Both the position numbers and the translations under genes were made by a program. From positions 186,001-250,000 of the forward strand of contig NZ_SRLH01000004.1 of assembly GCF_004745595.1 (NCBI RefSeq): 64,000 nt of DNA. Direction: 5' to 3'. Each line of letters opens with the position of its first letter. The stretch's first letter is position 1. This document shows, piece after piece, positions 1 through 8,675 of this stretch. Below the pieces are notes generated by a model. That model was not told where the DNA came from and ran no database searches. It saw only the letters and a list, made by a program, of their open reading frames with translations. Source of the DNA: Flavobacterium humi (GTDB lineage: Bacteria > Bacteroidota > Bacteroidia > Flavobacteriales > Flavobacteriaceae).

Positions 1-1130
1 ATGTCCGTTATTTCCTGGAACAATGTGTCCTGAGCGTTCAAAAAGCACTCTCAAGCATAGATGGGGAAATCATTGTCGTCGATAATTTCTCGCAGGATGG
101 CAGCTGTGAAATGATCAGGGAACGTTTCCCGGAAGTCCTTCTTATTGATAACAAGGCTAATTTCGGTTTCCCGAAAGGCAACAATATGGGTGTAGCCGAA
201 GCTTCAGGAGAATATATCTGCATACTGAATCCTGATACGGTCGTTGCCGAAGATACTTTTGAAAAAATGCTGGCATTCGCACAAACCAAACCCGACTTGG
301 GCATTGCAGGCTGCAAACTCATAGACGGCACCGGTAATTTCCTGCCCGAATGCAAGCGTGGCGTACCGACACCATGGGTAGCAGCCACAAAAATCTTCGG
401 TTTGTATAAGTTTTTTCCAAAAAACAGCTTGTTCAATAAGTACTACGCACAGCATCTTTCCGAAAACGAAACCGGCAAGGTCGATATCCTGGTAGGGGCC
501 TTTATGGTTATGAAAAGGGAATTGTACCTGCAGGTTGGAGGCTTTGACGAAAACTGTTTCATGTATTCCGACGATATCGATTTGAGTTATATGATCCTAA
601 AGTCCGGGAAGTCAAATTATTATTTCCACCAAACATCAGTCATTCATTATAAAGGAGAAAGCACCGTGCGTGACGGAATGTACATGAAACGTTTCAGGGA
701 AGCCATGCAGTTTTTCTATAAAAAGCATTTTAAAAGTGCTTTTGCTTTTGATGCTTTGATGCGGCTGGGCAGTTTCTTTTTCGCATTGGCAAAGAAAAGC
801 CAGGCCAGGCAAATGGCATTACATGCAGACACCTATGTACTGTTTTCCGATAACCCAAAGCTGAAAAACAAAATAGAAAAACGGCTCCAAAAAAAGCTGA
901 AATGGTTTACGGATATTAACAGAAATACGTTATTTTCGCAATCGGATTTCAAAAAAGGGACAACCGAAATCCTGCTGGACAACGGCAGTTTTACTTTCCG
1001 GGAAATTATAGGTTTTTTGGAGGAATACAAAAATAAAGATTACACTTTTAAGATCATTCCCGGCAAAACTTCCTTTATGATCGGAAGCAATAGCAGTAAT
1101 GATCGGGGTCAAATTATCGAAATCGAGTAA
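1..1130 (+). CDS. Glycosyltransferase family 2 protein (5' end outside window)
   Basis: The reading frame is open from base 3, well upstream of the first ATG at 111. The upstream residues (VRYFLEQC, then EIIVVDNFSQDGS) are the N-terminal strand and nucleotide-binding motif of GT-A family 2 enzymes, so the true start lies before the window. A DxD-like motif (YSDDIDLSY) and NPDTVV fit a rhamnosyl- or similar sugar transferase acting on cell-surface polysaccharide; the donor and acceptor cannot be read from sequence. The C-terminal ~130 residues are lysine-rich and not clearly part of the GT fold. It ends 84 bases before the E2 gene, which has its own promoter-like element. Confidence 0.9.
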   Translation, partial: VRYFLEQCVLSVQKALSSIDGEIIVVDNFSQDGSCEMIRERFPEVLLIDNKANFGFPKGNNMGVAEASGEYICILNPDTVVAEDTFEKMLAFAQTKPDLGIAGCKLIDGTGNFLPECKRGVPTPWVAATKIFGLYKFFPKNSLFNKYYAQHLSENETGKVDILVGAFMVMKRELYLQVGGFDENCFMYSDDIDLSYMILKSGKSNYYFHQTSVIHYKGESTVRDGMYMKRFREAMQFFYKKHFKSAFAFDALMRLGSFFFALAKKSQARQMALHADTYVLFSDNPKLKNKIEKRLQKKLKWFTDINRNTLFSQSDFKKGTTEILLDNGSFTFREIIGFLEEYKNKDYTFKIIPGKTSFMIGSNSSNDRGQIIEIE

Positions 1131-1169
1131 AAAAATGCATTTTGCGAAATTTATATTTGAAATAATTGT

Positions 1170-1177
1170 TAATTTTG
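1170..1177 (+). promoter_or_regulatory. Bacteroidota -7 element (TAATTTTG) for the E2 gene
   Basis: An exact TAnnTTTG match lies 37 bases upstream of the ATG. A second exact match (TATATTTG, 1152-1159) lies just before it. No well-spaced -33 TTG is seen for either, so which one is used is uncertain. Confidence 0.45.
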
Positions 1178-1214
1178 CAAACCAAATACGAAAACACAAC
1201 TTTAGTTTAAAGAT

Positions 1215-2525
1215 ATGGCAAAGTTTGAATTGAAATTACCCAAAATGGGAGAGAGTGTTGCTGAGGCGACCGTAACCAACTGGTTAAAAAAAGTGGGAGA
1301 CAAAATCGAAATGGACGAAGCGGTACTTGAAATTGCTACGGATAAAGTAGACAGTGAAGTGCCTTCGGAAGTGGCCGGAACGCTTGTTGAAATTCTTTTC
1401 AATACCGATGATGTGGTACAGGTAGGTCAAACCATTGCGATCATTGAAACTGAAGGTGGTGCCGTTGTGGCTGATGCCCCTAAAGCGGAAGCAGCTCCTG
1501 CAGCAGCGCAAGAGGTTGCCAAAACGGTTGAAGCAGCAAAAGAAGCTGTTGCCCCGGCGGATTTTTCAGGTTCGGATAAATTCTTTTCCCCATTGGTGAA
1601 GAACATTGCCAAAGAAGAAGGTGTTTCCGTTGCCGAATTGGAAGCTATTGCCGGTACCGGTAAGGAAGGCAGAGTGACCAAGGCTGATATTTTGGATTAT
1701 ATCAAAAACAGAGGAAATAAACCTGCAGTTGCAGCGGCTCCTGCCGTACAAGCCCCAAAAGCTGTTGCTACAAGCGCAGCCGAAGGACAAAAAGCTGTTC
1801 CGGTTTCGGTAAACGGTGGTGACGAAATTGTCGAAATGGACAGGATGCGTAAACTGATTTCAGGATATATGGTTGCTTCCGTACAAACATCTGCGCACGT
1901 TCAGTCATTCATTGAAGTGGATGTGACCAATATTGTAAAATGGAGGGATAAAGTGAAAACCGCTTTCGAGAAGAGGGAAGGCGAAAAACTGACTTTCACG
2001 CCAATCTTCATGGAAGCTGTAGCTAAGGCATTGAAAGATTTTCCTGGCATGAATATTTCTGTTGATGGCGAATTCATCATCAAACGTAAAAATATAAACT
2101 TGGGTATGGCAGCAGCCTTGCCAAACGGGAACCTGATTGTCCCGGTAATTAAAAATGCAGACCAATTAAACTTGGTGGGCATGGCAAAAGCAGTCAATGA
2201 TTTAGGGAACCGTGCCAAAGCCGGAAAACTAAAACCGGACGACACGCAAGGAGGAACCTATACCGTAACGAACGTAGGGACTTTCGGTTCTGTTTTCGGG
2301 ACACCGATTATCAACCAGCCGCAAGTAGGTATCCTCGCCCTTGGAGCGATCCGTAAAGTGCCGGCTGTTATCGAAACCCCGGAAGGTGATTTCATCGGGA
2401 TCCGCCAGAAAATGTTCTTGTCGCATTCTTACGATCATAGGGTAGTTGACGGAGCGTTGGGAGGCAGTTTCGTAAAACGTGTTGCCGATTACCTTGAAGC
2501 TTTTGATGCAAACAGGGATTTCTAA
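1215..2525 (+). CDS. 2-oxoacid dehydrogenase dihydrolipoyl acyltransferase (E2)
   Basis: This is the E2 core of a 2-oxoacid dehydrogenase complex, which transfers an acyl group from lipoyl-lysine to CoA. Domain order is classical: a lipoyl domain at residues 3-80 with the lipoylated lysine at K44 in ATDKVDSEV, an Ala/Pro-rich linker, a peripheral-subunit-binding domain at about 123-163, a second linker, and the catalytic domain from about 205 with active-site H408 and D412 in SYDHRVVDG. The lipoyl motif resembles branched-chain or generic E2 more than the E. coli pyruvate E2. No E1 or E3 gene is adjacent, so the substrate (pyruvate, 2-oxoglutarate or branched-chain) is undecided. Confidence 0.93.
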   Translation: MAKFELKLPKMGESVAEATVTNWLKKVGDKIEMDEAVLEIATDKVDSEVPSEVAGTLVEILFNTDDVVQVGQTIAIIETEGGAVVADAPKAEAAPAAAQEVAKTVEAAKEAVAPADFSGSDKFFSPLVKNIAKEEGVSVAELEAIAGTGKEGRVTKADILDYIKNRGNKPAVAAAPAVQAPKAVATSAAEGQKAVPVSVNGGDEIVEMDRMRKLISGYMVASVQTSAHVQSFIEVDVTNIVKWRDKVKTAFEKREGEKLTFTPIFMEAVAKALKDFPGMNISVDGEFIIKRKNINLGMAAALPNGNLIVPVIKNADQLNLVGMAKAVNDLGNRAKAGKLKPDDTQGGTYTVTNVGTFGSVFGTPIINQPQVGILALGAIRKVPAVIETPEGDFIGIRQKMFLSHSYDHRVVDGALGGSFVKRVADYLEAFDANRDF

Positions 2526-2551
2526 TTAGAAGATATGTTAATTTATCATAC

Positions 2552-2587
2552 AACCCTTTCCTGAATTCAGGAAAGGGTTTTCTTTTT
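2552..2587 (+). terminator. Rho-independent terminator after the E2 gene
   Basis: A perfect inverted repeat (AACCCTTTCCTGAA and its complement, 2552-2579) is followed by a T-rich tract. Confidence 0.85.
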
Positions 2588-2669
2588 AGCCTGTTTTTTG
2601 GACTTCGTTCATTTTTTTTGGTCACTCACCTGAATTTTTTATCGGATTATCGAGAAAGAGTGCAATTTC

Positions 2670-2699
2670 TTGTAAGTTAAAACTGATATAGTACTTTTG
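2670..2699 (+). promoter_or_regulatory. Bacteroidota promoter (TTG-N19-TACTTTTG)
   Basis: The -33 TTG at 2670-2672 and the -7 TACTTTTG at 2692-2699 are separated by 19 bases, the textbook Bacteroidota arrangement. It lies 20 bases before the ATG of the outer membrane protein gene. Confidence 0.75.
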
Positions 2700-2719
2700 C
2701 GGTAAATAATTCAAAAACA

Positions 2720-3472
2720 ATGAGAAAAAATGTTTTTTTAATAGCGGCTTTGTTCGCTTTAGGAATGGCTAACGCACAAGAGGCGGTAAGCACGAAACCA
2801 GTTAGATTTGGTGTTAAATCAGGAGTAAATGTTGCATCGGTTGATGGTATTTCTTCTCCAATACTCGGATTTCACATCGGTGGAGTCATGGAGTATAAAT
2901 TCAATGAAAAATTCGGCATCCAGTCGGAGATATTCTACTCTCTTGAAGGAGGAAAAGACGAATTCGATGATGAGGTTGGCGGAACGCAATACCACTATGT
3001 GCAAGAAATCACCTTAAACAACATCAATTTTCCGGTGATGTTCAAATACTATCCTACAGCAGGTTTTAGTGTTGAAGCAGGCCCGCAAATCGGTTTTATC
3101 GTAAAAGCCAATGACAAATCAGAATTGAGGGTGCCGGACTCAAACGCAGTGGGAAGAACAGATGGAGATATGAGCGAAGACCAAACCGTAATTGTCGTAA
3201 CCAATGGAGACGGTTCTTTAAGCGCCGCGGTAATTGACCATGATTACAAACTGAATAAAATAAACTTTAGCGTAAACGTTGGTGTAGGTTATGAATTGAA
3301 AAGCGGTATGTTCTTCCAGGCAAGGTACAATTTAGGATTGACCGATTTTACCGAAAACAGAAACGTATTGTCCGGGAATGTTTCAGGAAGCGGCACGCCT
3401 GTAGTGCCAAACCATTACGGAGAATCGCTTAAAGCTTCCAGTGCCCAGATTTCGGTAGGATACAAATTTTAA
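2720..3472 (+). CDS. Outer membrane beta-barrel (PorT-like porin family) protein
   Basis: The 250-residue protein starts with a Sec signal peptide (cleavage expected near ANA-Q20). Alternating hydrophobic/polar strands with Gly and aromatic residues follow: a VKSGVN opening strand, then FQARYNLGLTDF, and a C-terminus ending SVGYKF. The terminal Phe is typical of BamA-dependent barrels. Length and start motif fit the Bacteroidota opacity/PorT-like 'outer membrane beta-barrel' group; no transport substrate can be assigned. It is monocistronic, with a strong promoter upstream and a terminator downstream. Confidence 0.82.
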   Translation: MRKNVFLIAALFALGMANAQEAVSTKPVRFGVKSGVNVASVDGISSPILGFHIGGVMEYKFNEKFGIQSEIFYSLEGGKDEFDDEVGGTQYHYVQEITLNNINFPVMFKYYPTAGFSVEAGPQIGFIVKANDKSELRVPDSNAVGRTDGDMSEDQTVIVVTNGDGSLSAAVIDHDYKLNKINFSVNVGVGYELKSGMFFQARYNLGLTDFTENRNVLSGNVSGSGTPVVPNHYGESLKASSAQISVGYKF

Positions 3473-3502
3473 GCATACGAACGGATTGTTTATTCGTTTT
3501 CC

Positions 3503-3537
3503 AAAACCCGATACGTTAGTTATCGGGTTTTCTTTTT
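3503..3537 (+). terminator. Rho-independent terminator
   Basis: An 11-bp perfect stem (AAAACCCGATA/TATCGGGTTTT) with a 7-base loop is followed by a T-rich tail. Confidence 0.85.
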
Positions 3538-3595
3538 GGGTATTGAAAATTTCAAAAATGGTTCCGTGTTGAAAAAACTTTGCTATTTTCCTGCG

Positions 3596-3622
3596 TTGCC
3601 ACTTTTTAAATATTTACATTTG
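3596..3622 (+). promoter_or_regulatory. Putative promoter of the exonuclease gene
   Basis: A -7 TACATTTG at 3615-3622 lies 20 bases before the ATG. A TTG at 3596-3598 is 16 bases upstream, slightly short spacing. Confidence 0.5.
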
Positions 3623-3642
3623 TAGCTACTCAAAAATTAGAA

Positions 3643-4416
3643 ATGGAACTTAAATTAAACAGGCCAATCTGCTTCTTTGATCTGGAAACGACAGGGATAG
3701 ATGTAGCCAGAGACCGAATTGTTGAAATTGCAATATTTAAAATATATCCAAACGGAAACAAAGAAAGCAAAACGTGGCTGGTAAATCCGGGAATGCCTAT
3801 TCCTCCAAGCTCAACAGCCATCCATGGGATTTCAAACGAAAAAGTGGCAAACGAACCCACGTTCCGGGAACTTGCTTCACAAATCCATACGATGATTAAG
3901 GATTCGGACCTCGCCGGATTCAATTCCGACAGGTTTGACATCCCGCTGCTGGCCGAAGAACTCTTGCGTGCCGAAGTGGATTTTGACATGAAAAACCGCG
4001 TTTCCGTAGACATACAGACCATCTTTCATAAAATGGAAGAAAGGACCTTGAGTGCTGCCTATAAGTTTTATTGCGGGCAAAGCCTTGAAAACGCACATAG
4101 TGCCGCCGCCGATACTATGGCAACCTATGAAATACTAAAAGCCCAATTAGAACGTTATCCTGAATTGGAAAATGACATGAAAGCCTTATCGGAATTCACG
4201 ACGCGGAAAAAATCGGTTGATTTTGCAGGATTTATAACCCTGAATCCGGAAGGCCAGGAAGTATTTTCTTTCGGGAAACACAAAGGCGCTTTGGTTGACG
4301 ATGTACTGGAAAAAGAACCGGGTTATTTCGGATGGATCCAAAACGCGGACTTCCCGTTGTATACCAAAAAGGTCCTGACGGGAATCAAATTGAGAAAATT
4401 AAATACAAAATCATAA
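3643..4416 (+). CDS. 3'-5' exonuclease, DEDDh (DnaQ/epsilon-like)
   Basis: The N-terminal ~175 residues form a DEDDh exonuclease domain. ExoI carries D13 and E15 in FFDLETTGID, ExoII is FNSDRFDIPLL, and ExoIII is the HSAAAD motif near residue 152. All catalytic residues are visible. The C-terminal part contains FSFGKHKGALVDDV and GYFGWI, a small module often appended to Bacteroidota exonucleases of this type. It probably proofreads DNA synthesis or processes DNA ends, but a stand-alone repair exonuclease cannot be told from the replicase epsilon subunit. A structured repeat element begins 4 bases after the stop. Confidence 0.88.
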   Translation: MELKLNRPICFFDLETTGIDVARDRIVEIAIFKIYPNGNKESKTWLVNPGMPIPPSSTAIHGISNEKVANEPTFRELASQIHTMIKDSDLAGFNSDRFDIPLLAEELLRAEVDFDMKNRVSVDIQTIFHKMEERTLSAAYKFYCGQSLENAHSAAADTMATYEILKAQLERYPELENDMKALSEFTTRKKSVDFAGFITLNPEGQEVFSFGKHKGALVDDVLEKEPGYFGWIQNADFPLYTKKVLTGIKLRKLNTKS

Positions 4417-4419
4417 CAT

Positions 4420-4496
4420 AGCCCCGATAGCAAAGGAAATCCTGCTGTGCAGCGACAGCGGAACAGCAGATTGGAATGAATAGCGGGAAAAGCTCC
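4420..4496 (+). repeat. Structured intergenic repeat element, copy 1
   Basis: It begins AGCCCCGATAG, contains a perfect 7-bp hairpin (CTGCTGT 4442-4448 with ACAGCAG 4463-4469) and closes with TAGCGGGA and GCTCC. The CCCG and CGGG blocks can form an outer helix enclosing the hairpin. A second copy with the same conserved blocks but a different hairpin lies at 36567-36682 on the other strand. This layout resembles repeated elements I recall from flavobacterial intergenic regions, possibly the Rfam Flavo-1 motif; that identity was not checked. Confidence 0.6.
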
Positions 4497-4502
4497 GGAA
4501 AA

Positions 4503-5114
4503 ATGAAAATAATCTGTATAGGAAGGAATTATGCCGAACATATAGCCGAACTGCAAAACGAACGCCCGGCCGAGCCAGTGGTTTTCCTGAAGCCGGATTC
4601 GGCCATTTTGCTGAAACAGCATCCTTTTGTAATCCCTGAATTCAGTGATGACATCCATCATGAAGTGGAAGTTTTGGTGAAGATCAGCAAAGTAGGGAAA
4701 TATATCGATGCCAAATTCGCACATAAATATTACGAAGAGATCGGATTGGGGATTGATTTTACAGCCCGTGACCTTCAAAGCAAACTCAAAGAAAAGGGTT
4801 TACCGTGGGAAAAAGCGAAGGCTTTTGACGGTTCAGCGGTAATAGGTGACTTTTTATCGATAAAAAATTTCAATTCGCTGGAAAATCTTACATTTGAACT
4901 AACAAATAACGGTAAAACGGTCCAAAAAGGGAATACAAGCCATATGTTGTGGAAAATCGACGAACTGATTGCTTATGTTTCACAATATTTCACCTTAAAA
5001 ATTGGGGATGTTATTTTTACCGGGACACCGGCCGGGGTAGCCAAAGTAAATCCGGACGATATTTTGGAAGGGTTTTTAGAAGAGAACAAATTATTTAGAA
5101 TTCAAGTAAAATAA
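4503..5114 (+). CDS. Fumarylacetoacetate hydrolase (FAH) family protein
   Basis: This 203-residue single-domain FAH-fold protein carries KIICIGRNY at the N-terminus, the metal-binding E-x-E pair in HHEVEVLVKI, and the C-terminal GDVIFTGTPAGV motif. Family members hydrolyse or decarboxylate acylpyruvates or oxaloacetate-type compounds with Mg2+; the exact substrate is not predictable. An ATG at 4476 is in frame but sits inside the structured repeat element and adds nine residues unlike the family, so the start at 4503 is chosen. The stop overlaps the next start by one base (TAATG), indicating translational coupling with the Hpt gene. Confidence 0.88.
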   Translation: MKIICIGRNYAEHIAELQNERPAEPVVFLKPDSAILLKQHPFVIPEFSDDIHHEVEVLVKISKVGKYIDAKFAHKYYEEIGLGIDFTARDLQSKLKEKGLPWEKAKAFDGSAVIGDFLSIKNFNSLENLTFELTNNGKTVQKGNTSHMLWKIDELIAYVSQYFTLKIGDVIFTGTPAGVAKVNPDDILEGFLEENKLFRIQVK

Positions 5115-5458
5115 TGGCGATACATTACAATTTAGCGAAAGTTTATGCAATTTCTGATGATGACAAGGATTTTGTATTGCAGATAATACACCTTTTTGTG
5201 GAAGAAGTTCCCGCGGATGTACAGCAAATAAAGGTAGGGATCAATGCCAAGGATTTTCCATATGCTTATGGTTTTGCGCATAAAGTGAAGCCAACCCTTG
5301 ACCTTTTGGGTATGGAAGCCGCGCATGAAGAAATCCTTCAAATCGAGCAATGGACCAAGGATCAGGGGAAAAAGAAGGAAATCAAGGAAGTCTACAAAAG
5401 CTTGTCGGAGAGAGTAGATTTGGCCCTGGCCGAAATAAAAAAAGATTTTAACTTATAA
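5114..5458 (+). CDS. Hpt (histidine phosphotransfer) domain protein
   Basis: The 114-residue all-helical protein has the phosphorylatable histidine H56 in AHKVKPTLDLLG, the consensus of stand-alone Hpt proteins that relay phosphoryl groups between hybrid kinases and response regulators. No kinase or receiver gene is adjacent, so it would be an orphan relay component. It is coupled to the preceding FAH gene by a one-base overlap. That pairing may reflect shared transcription rather than function. Confidence 0.85.
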   Translation: MAIHYNLAKVYAISDDDKDFVLQIIHLFVEEVPADVQQIKVGINAKDFPYAYGFAHKVKPTLDLLGMEAAHEEILQIEQWTKDQGKKKEIKEVYKSLSERVDLALAEIKKDFNL

Positions 5459-5556
5459 TAGGATCCTTTCCTGGAATACTTTCCGGTTTTGTAGATTGAA
5501 TAACCGTTGTAAAACAGTCCTGCTTCCGGAATGCAAACCCCAATCTTACTTTAGAC

Positions 5557-6807
5557 ATGAGAGCAACCATAGTTACTGTTGGCGATGAAATCCTTATAGG
5601 GCAAATTGTCGATACCAATTCCTCATTTATAGCCAAATCATTAGATAAGATCGGTATTGGCGTGCATGAGATGTTATCTATTACCGATGACAGGAAACAT
5701 ATCTTAAACACGCTTTCTTCTTTGCAGGATAAAGTGGATGTAGTGATTGTTACCGGAGGTTTGGGGCCGACAAAAGACGACATTACCAAAAAGACATTTT
5801 GCGATTATTTTGAGGATACACTGGTGGTTGATGAAAAAGTCCTGGCACATGTCACACAATTGATCGAAGGCTTTTTTAAACGCCCGATTACCCAGATAAA
5901 TAAAGACCAGGCGCTTGTCCCGTCGCGTTGCGAAGTATTGTTCAACCAGGTAGGGACAGCTCCGGGAATGTGGATGGAAAAAGGAAATACGGTTTTTGTT
6001 TCGTTGCCCGGCGTGCCTTTTGAAATGAAACACCTGATTGAAAATGCGGTTATCCCTACATTGATTTCCCGCTTTGACAGGCCTTATATTGTCCATAAAA
6101 CAATCCTGACCTATGGAGTGGGCGAAAGCCTTTTAGCCGAAAGGATCGAATCCTGGGAAGACGAGCTGCCGGAATATATCAAATTGGCCTATTTGCCAAG
6201 CCCGGGTCGTGTACGGTTACGGCTTTCTGCCCGTGGAACCGACGAAAACCAATTACATGAAGGAATAAGGGAGCAAGTCGAAAAACTACAACTGATCATT
6301 TCCGATTGTATTGTCGGGTATGATGATGGAGAAACTTTAGAAGTGGTTTTAGGGAAATTGCTGGCAGCGAAAAAAATAACGCTCGCTACTGCAGAAAGTT
6401 GTACAGGAGGGAAAATCGCCTCTTTGATAACTTCTGTTCCGGGTTCTTCGGCATATTTTAAAGGGAGCGTGGTGAGTTACGCCACCGAAGTTAAAGAAAC
6501 GATTTTGGGCATTTCCCCTGAAGTGATCCGGGAGCATTCGGTCGTGAGTGCGGCGGTCGCCGAAGCCATGGCGTCGCAGGTGCAAAAGATCTTAAATACG
6601 GATTATGCCATTGCCACCACCGGAAATGCAGGTCCTGACAAAGGTGAGTCCGAAGCAGAAGTAGGGACAGTTTTTATCGGTATTGCAACGCCGGATGGGG
6701 TTTTCAGCGAAGAATTCAACTTTGGCCAACCGCGGGAAAAAGTCATTGATAGAGCGGTAATTAAAGGTTTGGAAATAATTTATAAAGAAATTACAAAAAA
6801 CTTATAA
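5557..6807 (+). CDS. cinA: CinA-family nicotinamide-nucleotide amidohydrolase
   Basis: At 416 residues this is full-length CinA. The N-terminal molybdopterin-binding-like domain (about 1-170) includes [17 protein letters not shown] and [11 protein letters not shown]. The C-terminal PncC domain (about 255-410) includes [11 protein letters not shown] and [10 protein letters not shown]. The enzyme deamidates NMN to NaMN and, in some bacteria, acts as an ADP-ribose pyrophosphatase, recycling pyridine nucleotides. It is often linked to competence or DNA repair regulons by name only. No clear terminator separates it from rpmB, which has its own promoter. Confidence 0.95.
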   Translation: MRATIVTVGDEILIGQIVDTNSSFIAKSLDKIGIGVHEMLSITDDRKHILNTLSSLQDKVDVVIVTGGLGPTKDDITKKTFCDYFEDTLVVDEKVLAHVTQLIEGFFKRPITQINKDQALVPSRCEVLFNQVGTAPGMWMEKGNTVFVSLPGVPFEMKHLIENAVIPTLISRFDRPYIVHKTILTYGVGESLLAERIESWEDELPEYIKLAYLPSPGRVRLRLSARGTDENQLHEGIREQVEKLQLIISDCIVGYDDGETLEVVLGKLLAAKKITLATAESCTGGKIASLITSVPGSSAYFKGSVVSYATEVKETILGISPEVIREHSVVSAAVAEAMASQVQKILNTDYAIATTGNAGPDKGESEAEVGTVFIGIATPDGVFSEEFNFGQPREKVIDRAVIKGLEIIYKEITKNL

Positions 6808-6813
6808 TATTGT

Positions 6814-6844
6814 TTGCTACATCCGTTTCTTTTTTGTTATTTTG
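6814..6844 (+). promoter_or_regulatory. Promoter of rpmB-rpmG-DUF4295
   Basis: TTG (6814-6816), a 20-base spacer, then TTATTTTG (6837-6844, one mismatch to TAnnTTTG). It lies 37 bases before the rpmB ATG. Confidence 0.6.
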
Positions 6845-6881
6845 CACTCTGAATTTTGAATAACGATAAAAGATAAGCATA

Positions 6882-7118
6882 ATGTCAAGAGTTTGTGACC
6901 TTACAGGAAAAAGAGCGATGGTTGGAAATAACGTTTCTCACGCTATGAACAAGACAAAGAGAAAATTCTCTGTGAACTTGATTAAAAAACGTTTTTATCT
7001 TCCTGAGGAAGACAGATGGATTACTCTAAGAGTAGCTGCTTCTACAATTAAAACGATTAATAAAAATGGAATTTCTGCAGTTTTGAAAAAAGCGCAGACA
7101 GAAGGATTTATTAAATAA
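6882..7118 (+). CDS. rpmB: 50S ribosomal protein bL28
   Basis: 78 residues, starting [20 protein letters not shown], which is the L28 N-terminus with an R/K-rich body. It is the first gene of a short ribosomal operon (rpmB-rpmG-DUF4295) whose order is typical of Bacteroidota. The 25-base gap to rpmG contains no promoter element. Confidence 0.97.
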   Translation: MSRVCDLTGKRAMVGNNVSHAMNKTKRKFSVNLIKKRFYLPEEDRWITLRVAASTIKTINKNGISAVLKKAQTEGFIK

Positions 7119-7143
7119 TCTGTTCCTATAAATATATATTAAG

Positions 7144-7326
7144 ATGGCAAAGAAAGGTAATAGAATCCAGGTAATTTTAGAATGTACTGAGCACAAAGCT
7201 TCTGGTGTAGCCGGAACTTCTCGTTACATTACAACGAAAAATAAAAAGAATACTCCAGACAGATTGGAAATTAAAAAATTCAATCCAGTTTTGAAAAGAG
7301 TGACTGTACACAAAGAAATTAAATAA
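7144..7326 (+). CDS. rpmG: 50S ribosomal protein bL33
   Basis: 60 residues, with the L33 signature [20 protein letters not shown]. The paired cysteines of zinc-binding L33 variants are absent: one Cys (VILECTEHK) is present, so this is a non-zinc (C-) form. It is co-transcribed with rpmB and the following DUF4295 gene. Confidence 0.96.
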   Translation: MAKKGNRIQVILECTEHKASGVAGTSRYITTKNKKNTPDRLEIKKFNPVLKRVTVHKEIK

Positions 7327-7336
7327 TTATTAAGTC

Positions 7337-7489
7337 ATGGCAAAGAAAACCGTAGCAACTTTACAAACAGCTTCTAAGAGATTATCAAAAGCTATCAAAA
7401 TGGTAAAATCTCCTAAAACTGGCGCTTACACTTTTGTTGAAGCTATCATGGCTCCAGAAGAAGTAGATACTTTCTTGAAAAAGAAATAA
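7337..7489 (+). CDS. DUF4295 small basic protein (ribosome-associated, probable bL38)
   Basis: A 50-residue Lys-rich protein (MAKKTVATLQTASKRL... ending FLKKK) is encoded 10 bases after rpmG. Families of this size and composition next to rpmG are annotated DUF4295 in Bacteroidota. From memory, a protein of this kind was resolved in the Flavobacterium johnsoniae ribosome and named bL38; I could not check that correspondence. Composition and operon context agree with a ribosomal role. Confidence 0.82.
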   Translation: MAKKTVATLQTASKRLSKAIKMVKSPKTGAYTFVEAIMAPEEVDTFLKKK

Positions 7490-7509
7490 TCTCGAAATAA
7501 AAATATACT

Positions 7510-7541
7510 AAAGCTGCTTTCTTCTGAAAGTAGCTTTTTTG
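7510..7541 (+). terminator. Rho-independent terminator of the ribosomal operon
   Basis: A 12-bp stem with one G-U pair (7510-7521 with 7526-7537) and a 4-base loop runs into six T residues. Confidence 0.85.
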
Positions 7542-7544
7542 TTT

Positions 7545-7552
7545 TATATTTG
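7545..7552 (+). promoter_or_regulatory. -7 element (TATATTTG) for ftsY
   Basis: An exact TAnnTTTG lies immediately after the terminator. The implied leader is about 155 bases, unusually long; it contains a 37-codon ORF (7588-7701) of doubtful reality. Confidence 0.5.
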
Positions 7553-7713
7553 TGCCAGTTAATTTAGAAAACAGCTCTTATTTTTTCATGGTCGTTCGCG
7601 TTCTGTTTATCAGGATTAATAATAGCATGAAAACTTTGGCTTCCGTTCGATTTATGCCCGGAAATGACCGGAGCAGGCAATCTGACAACCGAATAATCTA
7701 ATCAATCAAAAAA

Positions 7714-8667
7714 ATGAGCTTCTTTAAAAGAATATTCTCTTCTGAAAAAAAGGAAACCTTAGATAAAGGCCTTGAAAAATCAAGCACCTCTTTTTTATCA
7801 AAACTGACCAAAGCCGTTGCCGGGAAGTCAAAGGTTGACGATACCGTATTGGATGACCTGGAAGAGATCCTTGTTTCTTCCGATGTAGGAGTAGGGACTA
7901 CTTTGAAAATTATCGATCGGATCGAAAAACGTGTTTCAGAAGACAAATACCTCGGAACTGAGGAATTGAATAAAATCCTTCGTGAGGAAATCGCAGGCCT
8001 GCTTTCGGAAACCAATTCCGGGGAAGAATCCGAATTTACCATTCCGAAAAATAAAAAACCATATGTGATCATGGTTGTCGGTGTAAACGGGGTAGGAAAA
8101 ACAACTACCATCGGGAAGCTGGCCAATCAATTTAAAAAAGCAGGCTATTCCGTTGTTTTGGGAGCAGCCGATACTTTTAGGGCGGCCGCTATCGATCAAT
8201 TGCAAATTTGGGCAGACAGGGTAGGAGTGCCTATCGTGAAACAACAGATGGGAAGCGACCCGGCTTCAGTAGCTTTTGATACGCTGCAAAGTGCCGTGGC
8301 ACAAAACGCAGATGTTGTCATTATCGATACTGCAGGGCGTTTGCACAATAAAGTCGGTTTAATGAACGAATTGACCAAAGTGAAGCGTGTCATGCAAAAA
8401 GTGGTTGAAGATGCTCCACACGACGTCATGTTGGTTTTGGATGGTTCGACCGGACAAAATGCATTTGAACAGGCAAAACAGTTTACAGCCGCTACGGAAG
8501 TGACTTCACTGGCAGTTACCAAACTTGACGGTACGGCAAAAGGCGGAGTGGTTATAGGAATTTCTGATGAGTTTAAAATCCCTGTCAAATATATTGGAGT
8601 TGGAGAAGGTATCGAAGACCTGCAAGTGTTTAATAAATATGAATTTGTAGATTCATTCTTTAAATAA
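7714..8667 (+). CDS. ftsY: Signal recognition particle receptor FtsY
   Basis: 317 residues: a four-helix N domain (about 10-95) and an SRP GTPase G domain with GVNGVGKTTTIGKLA (P-loop), DTFRAAAIDQL, DTAGRLHNK and TKLDGTAKGG. The acidic A domain of E. coli FtsY is missing, as is usual outside Proteobacteria. It docks the SRP-ribosome complex at the membrane for co-translational insertion. Placement after rpmB-rpmG-DUF4295 is the standard Bacteroidota order. rimO, often next in that cluster, is instead at 43.9 kb. Confidence 0.97.
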   Translation: MSFFKRIFSSEKKETLDKGLEKSSTSFLSKLTKAVAGKSKVDDTVLDDLEEILVSSDVGVGTTLKIIDRIEKRVSEDKYLGTEELNKILREEIAGLLSETNSGEESEFTIPKNKKPYVIMVVGVNGVGKTTTIGKLANQFKKAGYSVVLGAADTFRAAAIDQLQIWADRVGVPIVKQQMGSDPASVAFDTLQSAVAQNADVVIIDTAGRLHNKVGLMNELTKVKRVMQKVVEDAPHDVMLVLDGSTGQNAFEQAKQFTAATEVTSLAVTKLDGTAKGGVVIGISDEFKIPVKYIGVGEGIEDLQVFNKYEFVDSFFK

Positions 8668-8675
8668 TCCGGAAG

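Noticed and set aside
4476..4502. Upstream ATG for the FAH gene
   Set aside because: It lies within the structured repeat element and adds residues not typical of the family.
7588..7701. 37-codon ORF in the ftsY leader
   Set aside because: No promoter or conserved composition; probably chance. It might be a leader peptide, but nothing supports that.
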